From assembly GCF_008974145.1 (NCBI RefSeq), contig NZ_BJKP01000002.1, positions 124,001-188,000 of the forward strand: DNA of 64,000 nt, given 5' to 3'. The position numbers were made by a program, and so were the translations under genes. Shown piece by piece: positions 63,462 to 64,000 of this stretch (positions within the stretch are counted from its first letter, which is position 1; each line of letters begins with the position of its first letter). A model generated the notes under the pieces. That model did no database searches. It worked only from the letters and a program-made list of their open reading frames with translations, and was not told where the DNA came from. The stretch is from Microcystis aeruginosa NIES-4325. GTDB lineage: Bacteria > Cyanobacteriota > Cyanobacteriia > Cyanobacteriales > Microcystaceae.

Positions 63462-64000
63462 CTAGTTATCGTCGTCTCCACTGGCAAATTCGGCGGCGTA
63501 TTGGGAATAATCACCTTCTTCCTCGTACTCGGTTTCATCCTCGTATTCATCCTCGTATTCTTCCACCGCTGCTTGACCACCGCGACGACCTTCGATGATC
63601 GCATCGCTAATTTTGCCTAAAATCAGTTTAACTGAGCGAATTGCGTCATCGTTGGCGGGAATCGGCACATCTACTAAGTCAGGATCGCAGTTAGTATCCA
63701 ACAGGGAGATGATGGGAATGCCCAATTTTTGGCATTCTTGGATAGCGTTGTATTCCCGACGCTGATCCACTACGATGACTAAATCTGGCAGCCGGCGCAT
63801 GGTTTTAATGCCCCCGAGGTATTTTTCTAGTTTGCCCAATTCCCGACGCAGTACCGATGCTTCTTTTTTCGGTCGTTTATCGAGGGCGCCGCTGTTTTCT
63901 AATTCTTCTAATTCTTTGAGTCTTTCTACCCGGCCGCGAATGGTTTCCCAGTTGGTTAACATTCCCCCTAACCAGCGTTGGTTAACGAAGTGGCTGCCGC
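63462..64000 (-). CDS. rpsB: 30S ribosomal protein S2, N-terminal part outside window
   Basis: Small subunit protein S2. The frame enters from the right edge reading [20 protein letters not shown] and continues to [60 protein letters not shown] and an acidic tail ([20 protein letters not shown]) to the stop at 63462. The first roughly 85 residues are missing because of the window edge. First gene of the rpsB-tsf pair. Confidence 0.96.
   Translation of the reverse strand, partial: GSHFVNQRWLGGMLTNWETIRGRVERLKELEELENSGALDKRPKKEASVLRRELGKLEKYLGGIKTMRRLPDLVIVVDQRREYNAIQECQKLGIPIISLLDTNCDPDLVDVPIPANDDAIRSVKLILGKISDAIIEGRRGGQAAVEEYEDEYEDETEYEEEGDYSQYAAEFASGDDDN

Overview
The window is cyanobacterial chromosome, most likely from a Microcystis-like colonial or unicellular bloom former; the genus is an inference. 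The phylum is secure: both photosystem I core proteins (psaA, psaB), psaF-psaJ, the phycobilisome core-membrane linker apcE, the bilin reductase pcyA, NDH-1 subunit ndhD, sipA, and several families found mainly in cyanobacteria (DUF3611, DUF565/Ycf20, DUF1830, DUF2605, DUF2973). GCGATCGC-type octamers are common. Microcystis is suggested by the high density of short intergenic repeats, the many toxin-antitoxin and nuclease remnants, and the moderate-to-low GC content.

Layout. 1-13 kb: the 5' part of ndhD1, pcyA, a RecB-like nuclease, a J-domain protein with two membrane proteins, a BASS transporter, an ABC-F ATPase, an InrS-like metal sensor, rpsU, upp and a DUF1830 protein. Two copies of a roughly 350-380 bp non-coding repeat lie here in opposite orientation. 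13-22 kb: a ClC/CBS/USP fusion, sirohydrochlorin chelatase and folK (overlapping), a CodA-type deaminase, ldh, and a second inverted repeat pair. 22-31 kb: a DUF29 gene with an internal stop, psaB-psaA, a repeat-rich lipoprotein and a secreted protein. 31-45 kb: small conserved cyanobacterial genes, tenA, a solute-binding protein, a vapBC pair set among PEP-CTERM gene remnants, sipA, a PGM1-like peptide ligase, psaF-psaJ, cobA, an HI1419/HI1420-type toxin-antitoxin pair, a lipoxygenase, an IS200/IS605-type right end with no tnpB, an agmatinase and tRNA-Val(GAC). 45-54.5 kb: an accessory region with a DUF4351 gene carrying an internal stop and a type I restriction-modification locus. In that locus hsdR has an in-frame TAA, three small toxin-antitoxin-like genes separate hsdR from hsdS, and a GxxExxY gene bracketed by long direct repeats separates hsdS from hsdM. 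A gamma-glutamyltransferase remnant follows. 54.7-64 kb: apcE, cutA, a Crp-family regulator, an unknown protein, squalene-hopene cyclase, and tsf-rpsB running off the right edge.

How the genes fit together. The housekeeping part serves photosynthesis (PSI core, phycobilisome, bilin and tetrapyrrole synthesis through pcyA, cobA and the chelatase, NDH-1) and translation (rpsU, tsf, rpsB). The accessory part is decaying: four coding sequences (DUF29, DUF4351, hsdR and ggt) are each interrupted by one in-frame stop while the downstream reading frame remains readable, and several other genes survive only as 3' ends beside repeats. The most unusual structures are the GxxExxY/direct-repeat unit inside the R-M locus, the orphan omega-RNA-like right end, the PEP-CTERM 3'-end remnants around vapBC, and the two dispersed inverted repeat pairs. 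I found no CRISPR array and no complete transposase gene.
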